DNA from: Gammaproteobacteria bacterium
GTDB taxonomy: Bacteria; Pseudomonadota; Gammaproteobacteria; Pseudomonadales; Pseudohongiellaceae
Reading direction: 5' to 3'
DNA length: 64,000 nt
NCBI GenBank assembly: GCA_018661465.1
Contig: JABJIC010000027.1
Location: 1-64,000, forward strand
Shown: positions 36,002 through 44,971 of the stretch, in pieces
Position numbering within the stretch: position 1 is the first letter of the stretch
How the letters are laid out: every line of letters starts with the position of its first letter
Translations under genes and position numbers: made by a program
Notes under the pieces: model-generated
The model's input: only the letters and a program-made list of their open reading frames with translations
Told to the model about the DNA's origin: nothing
Databases searched by the model: none

Positions 36002-36594
36002 TGAAGCAACAAGTAAACCTGTATTTGCCAGAATTTAAGGTCAAGAAAGATATCTTGACTGTGGTTCTTATGATGCAGATTTTCGGCGGCGTGATCGGCC
36101 TTATGATTCTAGTGTCTGCCTTCCAGTTTTTTTCAAGTTGGCGATCTGGCGCAGAACTTGAAGATTTGCGAGCAGTGTTGGCGGAAGAGACGCAAAAGAC
36201 AAATGAACTAGATGGAATTCTAGCGCGCAGATCACAGAATAGTGAACTGACTAGCCGTCTGGATGCGGCGGAGAGTCGGTTAGAGTCGGATAGACAGATC
36301 AGAAATTTTCTGAGTGAAACTCAGTTAGGCAACGTTGTCGGGTTTTCGGAATATTTTAAGGATTTGTCTCGCGCCTCTCTAGATGGTCTAAGCATAAGTG
36401 AGTTTAGACTAAGCAATGGCGGGCGAGACGTGGAAGTAACTGGTCAGGTTCTGGACTCTGCCTTAGTGCCGAGGTTCGTTGGGAATCTTGAGAGCGGAAT
36501 CAGTTCGATAAAAGACAAACACTTTAGCCCATCTATAACACGAACAGATGTTGAAGAGCAGTATTTTACTTTTCAATTGAGTACGGTGAAATGA
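36001..36594 (+). CDS. PilN-domain pilus biogenesis protein
   Basis: A 197-residue protein starting VNLYLPEFKVKKD, the PilN N-terminal motif that binds PilM-like partners, followed by a membrane helix (about 22-46), a periplasmic coiled coil (about 50-105) and a small ferredoxin-like domain. It forms the inner-membrane alignment complex with the MshI-like and MshJ-like proteins. Start and stop overlap its neighbours (one base; ATGA). It is full-length for the family. Confidence 0.75.
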   Translation: MKQQVNLYLPEFKVKKDILTVVLMMQIFGGVIGLMILVSAFQFFSSWRSGAELEDLRAVLAEETQKTNELDGILARRSQNSELTSRLDAAESRLESDRQIRNFLSETQLGNVVGFSEYFKDLSRASLDGLSISEFRLSNGGRDVEVTGQVLDSALVPRFVGNLESGISSIKDKHFSPSITRTDVEEQYFTFQLSTVK

Positions 36595-36983
36595 AAGAAC
36601 GTATTGAACAGCAATTAGCGCCGCTAATTAAAAACATAGAAGCCAGATCTCAATCTGAAAAGATAATTGTCATGGCGTTGCTTGCTGTGGGCCTCGTGTT
36701 AGCTTATCTCTCGATTTTTTACGATCCCTTAAGTGCTCGAGTTGATCAGGCTCGTCGTCAAATAAGTTCTACCGAAGCTCAGATTGCGAATCAGCAAGTC
36801 AATTATTTAGAAATGATGGCGGCTAGCCAGGAAGACCCAAACAAATTTGCAAATGATCGCCTGGTGGTAATAAGTCGCGAGCAGAGAGTATTGGATCAGG
36901 AAATAGCGAATCTTGCCGGTGACTTGGTTACACCGAATCAACTGACTCAGCAGCCTTCTCGCTTTCTTCTCCCAGCTCCTTAA
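36591..36983 (+). pseudogene. mshJ: Truncated MshJ/PilO-like protein
   Basis: A 130-residue remnant of an MshJ/PilO-type protein, whose family members are usually about 200 residues or more. The N-terminal cytoplasmic segment, membrane helix (about 26-42) and coiled coil are intact up to DLVTPNQLTQ. The reading frame then runs into sequence antisense to the ntrC 3' end and stops after QPSRFLLPAP, 56 bp inside ntrC. The C-terminal periplasmic domain and all later msh genes (mshK onward) are absent. The break lies near 36950. Confidence 0.72.
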
Positions 36984-38376
36984 TCTTACGAGTCAGAGTA
37001 TTCCTTCCCCAACCCAGCAGGTTTGCGGCATCGCGCCTTCTACCAGCAGTGTGCTTGAGCGCTATATCAATCATGGTTCGCTCAAACATAGGAGTAGCGT
37101 CATTAAGAATGCCGGTATTACCAAGGCTGAGCTGTTGATCAGCCCAAACTTGCAGCGCGTCTGTCCAGCTTCCTGTAGTGCCTCGAGTGACAGTGCCTTT
37201 TGTAGCTTCCTGCTGAGAGAATTCCGGTGGAAGATCATCAAGATGAACCTCTCTGCTGGATGCCATGACTGTTACCCAGCGACAGAAGTTTTCCAGCTGT
37301 CGAACATTGCCAGGCCAATCTAAATCCATTAGATACTGTTCGGTTTCAGGGCGGAGTACCTTTGGTTCAACTTCCAACTCCTTCGCAGCGGAGCTAAGAA
37401 AATGAGCAGCAAGTCGAGATATATCTTCACGGCGATCACTCAGTCGTGGAATACGTATGCGTATAACATTGAGTCGATGGAATAAGTCTTCACGAAACTC
37501 ATGACTCTCCACCAGACTTTCAAGGTCTTGGTGAGTAGCAGCGATTATTCTGACATCGACTTTTATCGAGGTATGTCCGCCGACTCTGTAAAACTCTCCA
37601 TCGGACAACACTCTCAACAGTCGTGTTTGTGTTTCTGCGGGCATGTCTCCAATCTCATCGAGGAAGAGGGTGCCGCCGTTAGCTTGTTCAAAACGACCAG
37701 TACGCTGTTGACTGGCTCCTGTGAATGCGCCTTTCTCGTGACCGAAGAGTTCGGACTCGATTAATTCCTTGGGTATGGCGGCTACGTTCAACGGTATGAA
37801 TGGTTTTTCGCGTCTCGGGCTGTGTCTGTGTAGCGCATGGGCTACCAGTTCTTTACCAGTGCCTGACTCACCGTTGATCAGAACAGAAATATTCGACTGT
37901 GACAGACGACCGATGGCTCTGAATACCTCTTGCATCGCTGGAGCTTCGCCGATGATTTCTTGGCTCTCCTGTGGTGGAATTTCCTCAACGTCTGTCTCCT
38001 GCTCCTTGGAATGCTCAAGAGCGCGCTGAGTCATTGCTATCGCGTCATCGATATCAAAAGGTTTGGGCAGGTATTCAAAGGCGCCACGGCTATAGGAAGA
38101 AACCGCCGATTCAAGATCGGAATGGGCGGTCATGATAATTACCGGAAGTTGGGGGTGACGTTCCTGTATGGTGGACAGCAGTTCGAGGCCGGAGATGCCA
38201 GGCATGCGAATGTCACTGATAATCGCATCGGGGTGTTCGGTTTCGAGACGGTGTAGGAGATCATCGCCGTTTTCGAAAGACTGGGTGCTTAGCCCTGTTT
38301 TACCGAGGGATTTCTCCAGCACCCATCGAATCGAACGATCATCGTCGAGAATCCAGACTGAATTACCAGTATTCAT
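36928..38376 (-). CDS. ntrC: Nitrogen regulation response regulator NtrC
   Basis: A 482-residue sigma-54 activator. The receiver domain has Asp55 (IISDIRMPG), the AAA+ domain has Walker A GESGTGKE (169-176), the sigma-54 contact loop GAFTGA (216-221) and Walker B LFLDEIGD (237-244), and the Fis-type helix-turn-helix occupies about 436-468 (AANLLGWGRNTLTRKIKEL). The last ~8 residues (AAESVDSV) are encoded by sequence antisense to mshJ and look non-native. Partner kinase ntrB is 100 bp upstream. Target boxes are seen before the GSII gene and before ntrB. Confidence 0.95.
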   Translation of the reverse strand: MNTGNSVWILDDDRSIRWVLEKSLGKTGLSTQSFENGDDLLHRLETEHPDAIISDIRMPGISGLELLSTIQERHPQLPVIIMTAHSDLESAVSSYSRGAFEYLPKPFDIDDAIAMTQRALEHSKEQETDVEEIPPQESQEIIGEAPAMQEVFRAIGRLSQSNISVLINGESGTGKELVAHALHRHSPRREKPFIPLNVAAIPKELIESELFGHEKGAFTGASQQRTGRFEQANGGTLFLDEIGDMPAETQTRLLRVLSDGEFYRVGGHTSIKVDVRIIAATHQDLESLVESHEFREDLFHRLNVIRIRIPRLSDRREDISRLAAHFLSSAAKELEVEPKVLRPETEQYLMDLDWPGNVRQLENFCRWVTVMASSREVHLDDLPPEFSQQEATKGTVTRGTTGSWTDALQVWADQQLSLGNTGILNDATPMFERTMIDIALKHTAGRRRDAANLLGWGRNTLTRKIKELGEESEKAAESVDSV

Positions 38377-38476
38377 TTTGTTACCCTTTTATAAAACTGT
38401 TGTACCGAATTCAATTCGGTATTTGCATAGTTTAATAGTGCAGTTTGATCAACTAGTTCAATCAATCAATTTAATT

Positions 38477-39553
38477 TTATGTTTCTTCAATTGGCAGAGT
38501 CACTTTGAAACATGTAGCGCCCTTGCGACTCTCGCACTCGATCATTCCCTTATGCTGGCTGATAATCGAATGTGCTATGGATAAACCCAGACCCGTGCCA
38601 TCCGCTCGTCCGCTTATCATCGGATAGAAAATAGTGTCTATCATTTCTTCCGGTATTCCCGGGCCGTTATCTATTATCTTTATGGACACAGCCAATTTAT
38701 AAAACTTGGAACCCACCGTGGTATTTCTAAGAATTCTTGTTCGTAAGTGGATTCTTCCCAAGTCATGTTCTACCGACGGGCTGGTTAAAGCCTGCATCGC
38801 GTTTCTTACAATGTTGAGCATGGCCTGAATAAGTTGTTCAGGGTCTCCCAGCAATGCTGGAATGCTTGGATCATAATCGCGGATGATGCTGATGCCCTTG
38901 CCACCTACTTCCGCTTCAACCAGATTGCGTACTCTCTCCATTACTTCATGAACATTGATTAGTTTTAAATCCAGTGGCTTGCGTGAGCCCACCAATCGAT
39001 CTACCAGGTTACGTAAGCGATCAGCCTCTTCGATGATGACGTTGGTGTAATCCTTTAACTCTTCGTCATCCAGTTCTTGAGCCAGTAACTGTGCTGCTCC
39101 TCTTATGCCGCCAAGAGGATTCTTGATTTCATGTCCCAGACCTCGTACCAATTCACGTGTAGTGGCATGGGTTGAATTCAGAGACTCTTCTCGATTGATT
39201 CGGTGAGAGTGTTCCAATGAAATCAATTCAAGTAAGACCAATTCCTCTCCATCCGCTTCAAAAGGGTTGATGGTGTAGTCAACGGAGATTACCTTGCCGT
39301 GAATCAGTGTTAGCTGAGCCTGGTGCTTGGTAAAACTGCGTTTGTTGCTCAGGGCAGTCTGTATCTCTCCAATGTCCTCAGCAGCGTTAACAAATACCTC
39401 GCCGACAAATAACTGGCTGGCCTGGCGATCACTTATTTCCAGCATGTTCTCGGCGGCGATGTTTAGAAAACAAAGTCGCAGATTACTGTCTAGTAGCAAT
39501 ACGCCGGTCTTCAGGTTGTCCAGCAGGCGTTTATGTATATTGTCCAGGGTCAC
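38477..39553 (-). CDS. ntrB: Nitrogen regulation sensor kinase NtrB (GlnL)
   Basis: A 358-residue cytoplasmic histidine kinase. The PAS domain spans about residues 8-115, the phospho-acceptor His141 is in LGHEIKNPLGG, and the ATPase domain shows DNGPGIPEE and GTGLGLSIAHSI. It phosphorylates or dephosphorylates NtrC under PII control. The start is GTG 39553, and its ribosome site is weak. A candidate sigma-54 promoter and a perfect NtrC box lie upstream, implying autoregulation. Confidence 0.94.
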   Translation of the reverse strand: MTLDNIHKRLLDNLKTGVLLLDSNLRLCFLNIAAENMLEISDRQASQLFVGEVFVNAAEDIGEIQTALSNKRSFTKHQAQLTLIHGKVISVDYTINPFEADGEELVLLELISLEHSHRINREESLNSTHATTRELVRGLGHEIKNPLGGIRGAAQLLAQELDDEELKDYTNVIIEEADRLRNLVDRLVGSRKPLDLKLINVHEVMERVRNLVEAEVGGKGISIIRDYDPSIPALLGDPEQLIQAMLNIVRNAMQALTSPSVEHDLGRIHLRTRILRNTTVGSKFYKLAVSIKIIDNGPGIPEEMIDTIFYPMISGRADGTGLGLSIAHSIISQHKGMIECESRKGATCFKVTLPIEET

Positions 39554-39613
39554 TATTCAGATTCACTTATCTAGCCGTAGGGCAGGTCTCAAGCTATTCC
39601 TTGAGTATTGATA

Positions 39614-39629
39614 TGCAATAAGCAAACCA
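39614..39629 (-). promoter_or_regulatory. Candidate sigma-54 promoter of ntrBC
   Basis: The minus strand reads TGGTTTGCTTATTGCA. GG and GC are 12 bp apart and the TTGCA -12 box is perfect, but the -24 box is only TGG. It is 60 bp before ntrB with an NtrC box about 110 bp further upstream. Confidence 0.45.
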
Positions 39630-39722
39630 ATAATGGACTGGCAGGGAAATCCCCTAGAAATGGGGCTTCTTGGGGCCTTCGCTGGGGATTATCTATTTGT
39701 GCCAGTAATGAGCTTGAAACAA

Positions 39723-39739
39723 TGCACTAAAATGGTGCA
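39723..39739. promoter_or_regulatory. NtrC box upstream of ntrB
   Basis: TGCACTAAAATGGTGCA matches the NtrC consensus TGCACyAnnnTGGTGCA exactly. It sits in the gap between glnII and ntrB. Confidence 0.72.
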
Positions 39740-39784
39740 TAAATCAATTTCGAGGAATTGGGTTCTACCTAATGAAAGAGCAAA

Positions 39785-39811
39785 AAAAAGCCTGACAGAG
39801 TCAGGCTTTTT
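39785..39811. terminator. Strong bidirectional intrinsic terminator after glnII
   Basis: AAAAAGCCTGAC and GTCAGGCTTTTT form a perfect 12-bp stem with an AGA loop. It lies 36 bp after the glutamine synthetase stop and separates glnII from ntrBC transcription. Confidence 0.9.
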
Positions 39812-39846
39812 CAGTTCTTGCTGGAGCTCTAGGTCTAGGTTTAGGT

Positions 39847-40860
39847 TTAGGCCAGAGCTTCCTTGGTGGTCTTGATGATTGCTGCAGCCACTTTATATGG
39901 ATCAGCATTGGAAGCCGTTCTTCTGTCTTCCAGTCGACCTTTCCATCCGTCCTGTACCGTAGTGATCGGGATTCGGATGGAGGCGCCGCGGTCAGATACA
40001 CCGTAGCTGAACTGATCGATTGACTGAGTCTCATGCAGGCCCGTCAAGCGCATGTCATTGTCGGCGCCATAAACGCTGATATGACGGTCGATGTTCTTGC
40101 CGAAATTCTCACAGATCTTGGTGAAGACTTCTTCATCACCATTGTCACGCATCGCTGCATTGGAGAAGTTGGCGTGCATGCCGGAACCATTCCAGTCCAG
40201 GTCCTTGCCTAGCGGCTTTGGTTCCCAGTTGATGGAAAGTTCATAGCGCTCAGCAGTTCTTTCTAACAGGTAACGAGAAACCCAAGTCTCGTCGCCGGCT
40301 CGTTTGGCGCCCTTGGCGAATACTTGAAATTCCCACTGACCCGCTGCAACCTCAGCGTTTATGCCTTCCATGTTGATGCCAGCTTCAAGACATAGGTCGA
40401 AATGATCTTCAACTACGTCACGGCCGTGTGCGTTATTCGCGCCCACTGAGCAGTAAAAAGGGCCCTGTGGTCTAGGGTAGCCGCCGACAGGAAATCCAGG
40501 AGGAAGATTAGTCTTAACATCCCAGAGGAAATATTCCTGTTCGAAACCAAACCAGAAATCCTCGTCATCATCATCGATTGTGGCGCGACCATTGGTGGCG
40601 TGAGGTGTCTCATCGGAATTTAATACCTCACACATTACTAGATAGGCACTTGCACGATCCGGGTCTGGAAAGATCGCTACAGGCTTCAGTAAACAATCGG
40701 AATCATCGCCAGCTGCTTGTAAAGTCGAGCTGCCATCGAATGACCACATTGGGCATTCTTCCAAAGTACCGGTAAAATCGTTACGCACCATTGTCTTGCT
40801 ACGGAGGCTTTGGGTTGGCGAATAGCCGTCAAGCCAGATGTATTCCAGTTTAGCTTTCAT
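39847..40860 (-). CDS. Glutamine synthetase type II (eukaryotic-like GSII)
   Basis: A 337-residue glutamine synthetase, much shorter than the ~470-residue GSI (GlnA). It opens LEYIWLDGYSPTQSLRSKT and continues CPMWSFDGSSTLQA, PRPQGPFYCSVGANNAHGR, EVAAGQWEFQV, WNGSGMHANFS and RGASIRIP, all typical of GSII/GlnII. GSII is decameric and lacks the adenylylation loop, so it should escape GlnE control. It stands at the position normally held by GSI beside ntrBC. Upstream are a sigma-54-like promoter and two NtrC boxes. Confidence 0.92.
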   Translation of the reverse strand: MKAKLEYIWLDGYSPTQSLRSKTMVRNDFTGTLEECPMWSFDGSSTLQAAGDDSDCLLKPVAIFPDPDRASAYLVMCEVLNSDETPHATNGRATIDDDDEDFWFGFEQEYFLWDVKTNLPPGFPVGGYPRPQGPFYCSVGANNAHGRDVVEDHFDLCLEAGINMEGINAEVAAGQWEFQVFAKGAKRAGDETWVSRYLLERTAERYELSINWEPKPLGKDLDWNGSGMHANFSNAAMRDNGDEEVFTKICENFGKNIDRHISVYGADNDMRLTGLHETQSIDQFSYGVSDRGASIRIPITTVQDGWKGRLEDRRTASNADPYKVAAAIIKTTKEALA

Positions 40861-40947
40861 TTTCTATCTTTCTCCTAATCGATAAGACTGTTTATGTGAA
40901 TGATTTCCATGGGGCCATTAATAGGCTTGCCTGTGTGCATGGTGTAG

Positions 40948-40963
40948 AGCAAAATATATGCCA
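40948..40963 (-). promoter_or_regulatory. Sigma-54 promoter of glnII
   Basis: The minus strand reads TGGCATATATTTTGCT: -24 TGGCA, -12 TTGCT and the correct 12-bp GG-to-GC distance. Transcription would begin near 40936, giving a leader of about 76 nt. Confidence 0.7.
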
Positions 40964-41023
40964 TTAATGAGCTCGCTGCAAAGCCCATGTTTTCTGGGCT
41001 CTGTAATGGCGCATGAAAATAAA

Positions 41024-41040
41024 TGCCCTAATATGGTGCA
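41024..41040. promoter_or_regulatory. NtrC box 1 upstream of glnII
   Basis: TGCCCTAATATGGTGCA has one mismatch to the consensus. Its centre is about 96 bp upstream of the predicted start site. Confidence 0.65.
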
Positions 41041-41053
41041 AATAAAAACAAGA

Positions 41054-41070
41054 AGCACCTATTTGGTGCG
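41054..41070. promoter_or_regulatory. NtrC box 2 upstream of glnII
   Basis: AGCACCTATTTGGTGCG has perfect GCACC/GGTGC arms. It is 30 bp centre-to-centre from box 1, about three helical turns, like the paired sites of E. coli glnAp2. Confidence 0.65.
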
Positions 41071-41302
41071 TTACCGATCAAATCTTGGCTTAGCGCTTTC
41101 GGTTTAATCCTTCTGTCTCGCATTAAATGCTTATTTTCGCCTATTCTAGCGGAAGGCAGTGTGCCATTTACAGAGATATTGTTGGAACAGTATCCGGACA
41201 GGGCTGAGCATTAGCGGAAAACGATAAAATTAGTCAGTAATGAGAGCTTTGCTAGATGAGCTTTCAATAAATACTTCGATCAAACAAAAGAGAGTTTAGT
41301 AC

Positions 41303-42769
41303 ATGCTATTCCTGGTTAAGTTGTTCCCTGAAATCACCATTAAGTCGCGACCGGTACGCCGCCGTTTTGTCCGGCAATTGCGCAAAAACATCAGGTCGGT
41401 CTTACGTGAATTCGATGATGACTTGTCGGTGACTGGTGAGTGGGACAGCATCGAAGTTGAAACTGAAGTTAGCGACCCAGTGATTCTCGCACAAATGAGC
41501 GAGAGACTCGGATGCACACCCGGCATAGCGAAATACCTTGAAGTAGAAAAATTTCCCCTTCCGGATATGGACGGCATGTTCGAATTGACTAAGGAATTTT
41601 ATGCCGAGCGGCTCGAGGGAAAAATGTTTGCGGTTCGTTGCAAGCGCAGTGGACGACATCCGTTCAAGTCTGTCGATGTTGAAAAATATGTTGGCGGTGG
41701 ATTGAATCAACATACTGGTGCCGCTGGAGTAAAACTGAAAGACCCAGATGTTACGGTGGCATTGGAAATACGGGACGATTTTTTCTTTGTAGTACGGGAT
41801 CAGAAAAAGGGCATAGGGGGCTTTCCTCTGGGATGCCAGGATTCTGTATTGTCACTAATCTCTGGAGGATTTGATTCCTCGGTCTCCAGCTATCTTTGTA
41901 TTAAGCGAGGATTACAGACTCATTATTGCTTTTTCAATCTAGGTGGAAGAGCCCATGAGTTAGCGGTCAAGGAGGTTGCTCTTTTTCTGTGGATGAAATA
42001 TCACAGTTCTCATCGGGTGAAATTTATATCGGTACCATTCGAAGGAGTAGTTGAAGAAATTTTAAACGTAGTGGATAACTCTCAGATGGGGGTAGTTCTC
42101 AAGCGCATGATGTTACGGGCAGCAGACAAGGTTGCCGCTGAGCTAAATATAGAAGCTGTGGTCACTGGAGATAGTGTAGCGCAAGTTTCCAGTCAAACAT
42201 TGCCAAATATGGCCGTAATCGATGCCGTGTCCGAGAGTCTGGTTTTAAGACCATTAGTCACATCTGACAAGCAGGACATTATCGATATTTCCCGCAGAAT
42301 CGGTACCGAGGATTTCTCGAAGAACATACCGGAATACTGTGCAGTTATTTCTGACAAACCTACAACTCGTGCAAGAATGCATCGCATTGAAAAAGAAGAA
42401 AGCCAATTCAATTTTGAGGTTTTTGATGAGGCGATCAAGAATGCCCGTCATCAACTGATCACTGATGTGGTTGATGATGTTGCGGAAGAGGGAGTTGAAG
42501 TTCAGGTTCTCACCGAAATTCCTGATAGTGCTGTAGTTATCGATATTCGCCATCCGAATGAGTTGGAGCTAAAAGCCCTCACCCTGGCAGGCAATGCAGC
42601 AAACGAAATTCTGCAAATTCCTTTTTATGAGCTTCGAAGCGGCTTTGATCAACTGGATAAATCCTGTCAATACCTTCTCTACTGTGAGAAAGGCATGATG
42701 AGCAGGCTTCATGCGGCCAATTTGATGGATGAAGGCTTCCAGAATGTGGCGGTTCTGGACCAAAAATAA
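41303..42769 (+). CDS. thiI: tRNA 4-thiouridine synthetase ThiI with rhodanese domain
   Basis: A 488-residue enzyme that thiolates U8 of tRNAs and carries sulfur for thiamine synthesis. The N-terminal ferredoxin-like and THUMP domains (to about 165) precede the PP-loop SGGFDSS (187-193) and Cys346 (EYCAVISDKP). The C-terminal rhodanese domain has persulfide Cys461 (LLYCEKGMMS). This matches the long E. coli-type form. ATG 41303 opens LFLVKLFPEITIKS, the family N-terminus. Gene order thiI-bipA is typical. Confidence 0.95.
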   Translation: MLFLVKLFPEITIKSRPVRRRFVRQLRKNIRSVLREFDDDLSVTGEWDSIEVETEVSDPVILAQMSERLGCTPGIAKYLEVEKFPLPDMDGMFELTKEFYAERLEGKMFAVRCKRSGRHPFKSVDVEKYVGGGLNQHTGAAGVKLKDPDVTVALEIRDDFFFVVRDQKKGIGGFPLGCQDSVLSLISGGFDSSVSSYLCIKRGLQTHYCFFNLGGRAHELAVKEVALFLWMKYHSSHRVKFISVPFEGVVEEILNVVDNSQMGVVLKRMMLRAADKVAAELNIEAVVTGDSVAQVSSQTLPNMAVIDAVSESLVLRPLVTSDKQDIIDISRRIGTEDFSKNIPEYCAVISDKPTTRARMHRIEKEESQFNFEVFDEAIKNARHQLITDVVDDVAEEGVEVQVLTEIPDSAVVIDIRHPNELELKALTLAGNAANEILQIPFYELRSGFDQLDKSCQYLLYCEKGMMSRLHAANLMDEGFQNVAVLDQK

Positions 42770-42942
42770 ACCGCAAAATATCCACAGATAGCTAATCATT
42801 CAGGCCAGTCTCGTGTATACTCGCCGCCTTTTGTGCGCCGGTGTCTATCTTGAAAACATCTCGAAAAATATCTCGAGTAGTATCTTGACCAAGGCTCGCT
42901 GAAACCCCAACTAAAATTGTATTCAAAAATGGTATCCAGACT

Positions 42943-44769
42943 GTGATTGAGAAGATTCGAAATATAGCCATCATTGCCCACGTTGACCACGGTAAAACCA
43001 CTCTGGTAGACAAGCTTCTGCAGCAGTCCGGAACACTCGAGTCTCGTGGAAAGAAGGTTGAGAGAGTCATGGACTCTAACGACCAGGAACGCGAGCGCGG
43101 AATTACTATTCTGGCTAAGAACACAGCTATCAACTGGAACGACTACCACATCAATATTGTTGATACTCCGGGACACGCCGATTTCGGTGGTGAAGTGGAG
43201 CGAGTTCTTTCTATGGTTGATAGCGTACTGCTGCTAGTGGATGCCGTAGACGGACCGATGCCTCAGACGCGCTTCGTAACTCAGAAAGCATTTGCTCAAG
43301 GTCTTAATCCTATTGTCGTAATCAACAAGGTTGACCGCGACGGCGCGCGACCCGATTGGGTTGTCAACGAAGTATTCGATCTATTCGACAAATTAGGAGC
43401 TAACGACGAGCAACTGGATTTTCCAATCATCTACGCTTCCGCTCTTGAGGGTATTGCCGGTCTGGAAGTCGACGAGATGGCAGAAGACATGATTCCTCTG
43501 CTTGAGACTGTTGTGGAAAAGGTTCCCCCGCCGGATGTAATTGTAGACGGCCCCCTGCAGATGCAAATAAGCGCCCTGGACTACAACAGCTATGTTGGAG
43601 TTATTGGAATAGGCAGAGTTACTCGAGGAAAGGTGCGCAACAATCAACAGGTTATTGTAATCAACCGTGATGGTGAAGAGCGCAAGGCTAAGATCCTTCA
43701 GGTGAAGAGTCATCTTGGTCTGGAACGTATTGACGTAGATGAAGCTCAAGCTGGCGAGATTGTTTGTATTACCGGCATCGATAAATTAAACATCTCCGAT
43801 ACGATATGTTCCCCGGAAAAATTGGAGGCAATGACACCTCTTTCTGTGGACGAGCCTACCATCAGCATGACCTTTCAGGTGAATGACTCTCCTTTTGCCG
43901 GAAGAGAAGGAAAATATTTAACTACACGACAAGTCAAAGATCGGCTAGAGCGTGAGTTGTTATACAACGTTGCGCTTCGGGTAGAGCAGGGTGAAACACC
44001 AGACAAGTATAAAGTTTCGGGTCGTGGTGAACTGCATCTGTCGGTATTGATCGAAAGCATGCGCCGTGAAGGCTTCGAGCTTGCTGTTTCCAGACCTGAA
44101 GTAATCATTCATGAAGAGGATGGTGTGCTTAAGGAACCATTCGAATCATTGGTTGTGGATTGTGATGACAAGCATCAGGGTTCGGTGATGGAGGAGCTGG
44201 GTCTGCGTCGTGCAGAGATGCAGGATATGCTGCCAGATGGCAAAGGCCGGGTGAGATTGCAGTTTCTGATACCTACTCGCGGTTTGATTGGCTTTCGCTC
44301 CATGTTCTTGAGCATGACTTCGGGCTCAGGCTTGATGACTCACGTTTTTGATCACTATGGTGACTATAAGGACATAGAGCTGGCGGTAAGAACCCGCGGC
44401 GTTTTGGTTTCTATGGTTACTGGCAAAGTATTGGGCTTTTCTCTGTTCAATCTTCAGGAACGAGGCAAGATGTTTGTCGAACCTAATGTTGAAGTTTACG
44501 AGGGCATGATTGTCGGTTTGCATAATCGAGAGAATGACCTTGCTGTGAATCCTATTAAAGGAAAACAGCTGACCAACGTGCGTGCTTCCGGTACAGACGA
44601 AAATATTGTTCTTTCGCCTTCTGTAAAACACACGCTGGAACAAGCGATGGAATTTATCGCTGACGATGAATTGGTTGAAGTAACACCTGACAATATTCGT
44701 ATTCGCAAGAAGCATTTGACTGAGAACGCGCGTAAGCGACAGGCTCGTGGCTCGGCTGAGCGCGGCTAA
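42943..44769 (+). CDS. bipA: Ribosome-associated GTPase BipA (TypA)
   Basis: A 608-residue translational GTPase that helps 50S assembly, especially in the cold. G1 is AHVDHGKTT (near residue 11), G2 lies in ERERGITI, G3 is [10 protein letters not shown], and NKVD gives G4. The C-terminal domain includes [14 protein letters not shown]. The GTG start at 42943 is set by the [15 protein letters not shown] family N-terminus. TATACT at 42816-42821 is a possible -10, though the -35 is poor. A 9-bp stem hairpin follows the stop. Confidence 0.96.
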   Translation: MIEKIRNIAIIAHVDHGKTTLVDKLLQQSGTLESRGKKVERVMDSNDQERERGITILAKNTAINWNDYHINIVDTPGHADFGGEVERVLSMVDSVLLLVDAVDGPMPQTRFVTQKAFAQGLNPIVVINKVDRDGARPDWVVNEVFDLFDKLGANDEQLDFPIIYASALEGIAGLEVDEMAEDMIPLLETVVEKVPPPDVIVDGPLQMQISALDYNSYVGVIGIGRVTRGKVRNNQQVIVINRDGEERKAKILQVKSHLGLERIDVDEAQAGEIVCITGIDKLNISDTICSPEKLEAMTPLSVDEPTISMTFQVNDSPFAGREGKYLTTRQVKDRLERELLYNVALRVEQGETPDKYKVSGRGELHLSVLIESMRREGFELAVSRPEVIIHEEDGVLKEPFESLVVDCDDKHQGSVMEELGLRRAEMQDMLPDGKGRVRLQFLIPTRGLIGFRSMFLSMTSGSGLMTHVFDHYGDYKDIELAVRTRGVLVSMVTGKVLGFSLFNLQERGKMFVEPNVEVYEGMIVGLHNRENDLAVNPIKGKQLTNVRASGTDENIVLSPSVKHTLEQAMEFIADDELVEVTPDNIRIRKKHLTENARKRQARGSAERG

Positions 44770-44796
44770 TTCGATCTGCTGCTCTCTGAATCTAAA

Positions 44797-44835
44797 TGTA
44801 TCAGGGCAGGGGCTTAATGCTCAGGTCCTGATACA
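44797..44835. repeat. Long-loop inverted repeat after bipA
   Basis: TGTATCAGG and CCTGATACA are perfect 9-bp arms separated by 21 bases. There is no T-tract, so intrinsic termination is doubtful; it could be a 3'-end stabilising hairpin. Confidence 0.4.
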
Positions 44836-44971
44836 CGAATTCTAATTCCCCTGCTTAATATCGAACCCAATACCTTTTCTACTATATGCGTCGGGTAGTA
44901 GAGATCTCTCTCCGGCTGGCTTACCATTAGGCTTTACTCTCGCTTCACTCTGACTTAATTAGGTAGCAAGA

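Larger units (their letters stand above)
40861..41302. other. 442-bp divergent regulatory region between glnII and thiI
   Basis: Non-coding. It holds the glnII sigma-54 promoter and two NtrC boxes (listed separately), plus further degenerate TGGCGCA and TTGGTGC-like words. I recognise no structured RNA. The thiI-proximal half has no clear promoter. Confidence 0.6.

Noticed and set aside
40948..40963. Sigma-70 promoter for glnII
   Set aside because: The spacing and bases fit -24/-12 better, and the paired NtrC boxes at activator distance support sigma-54.
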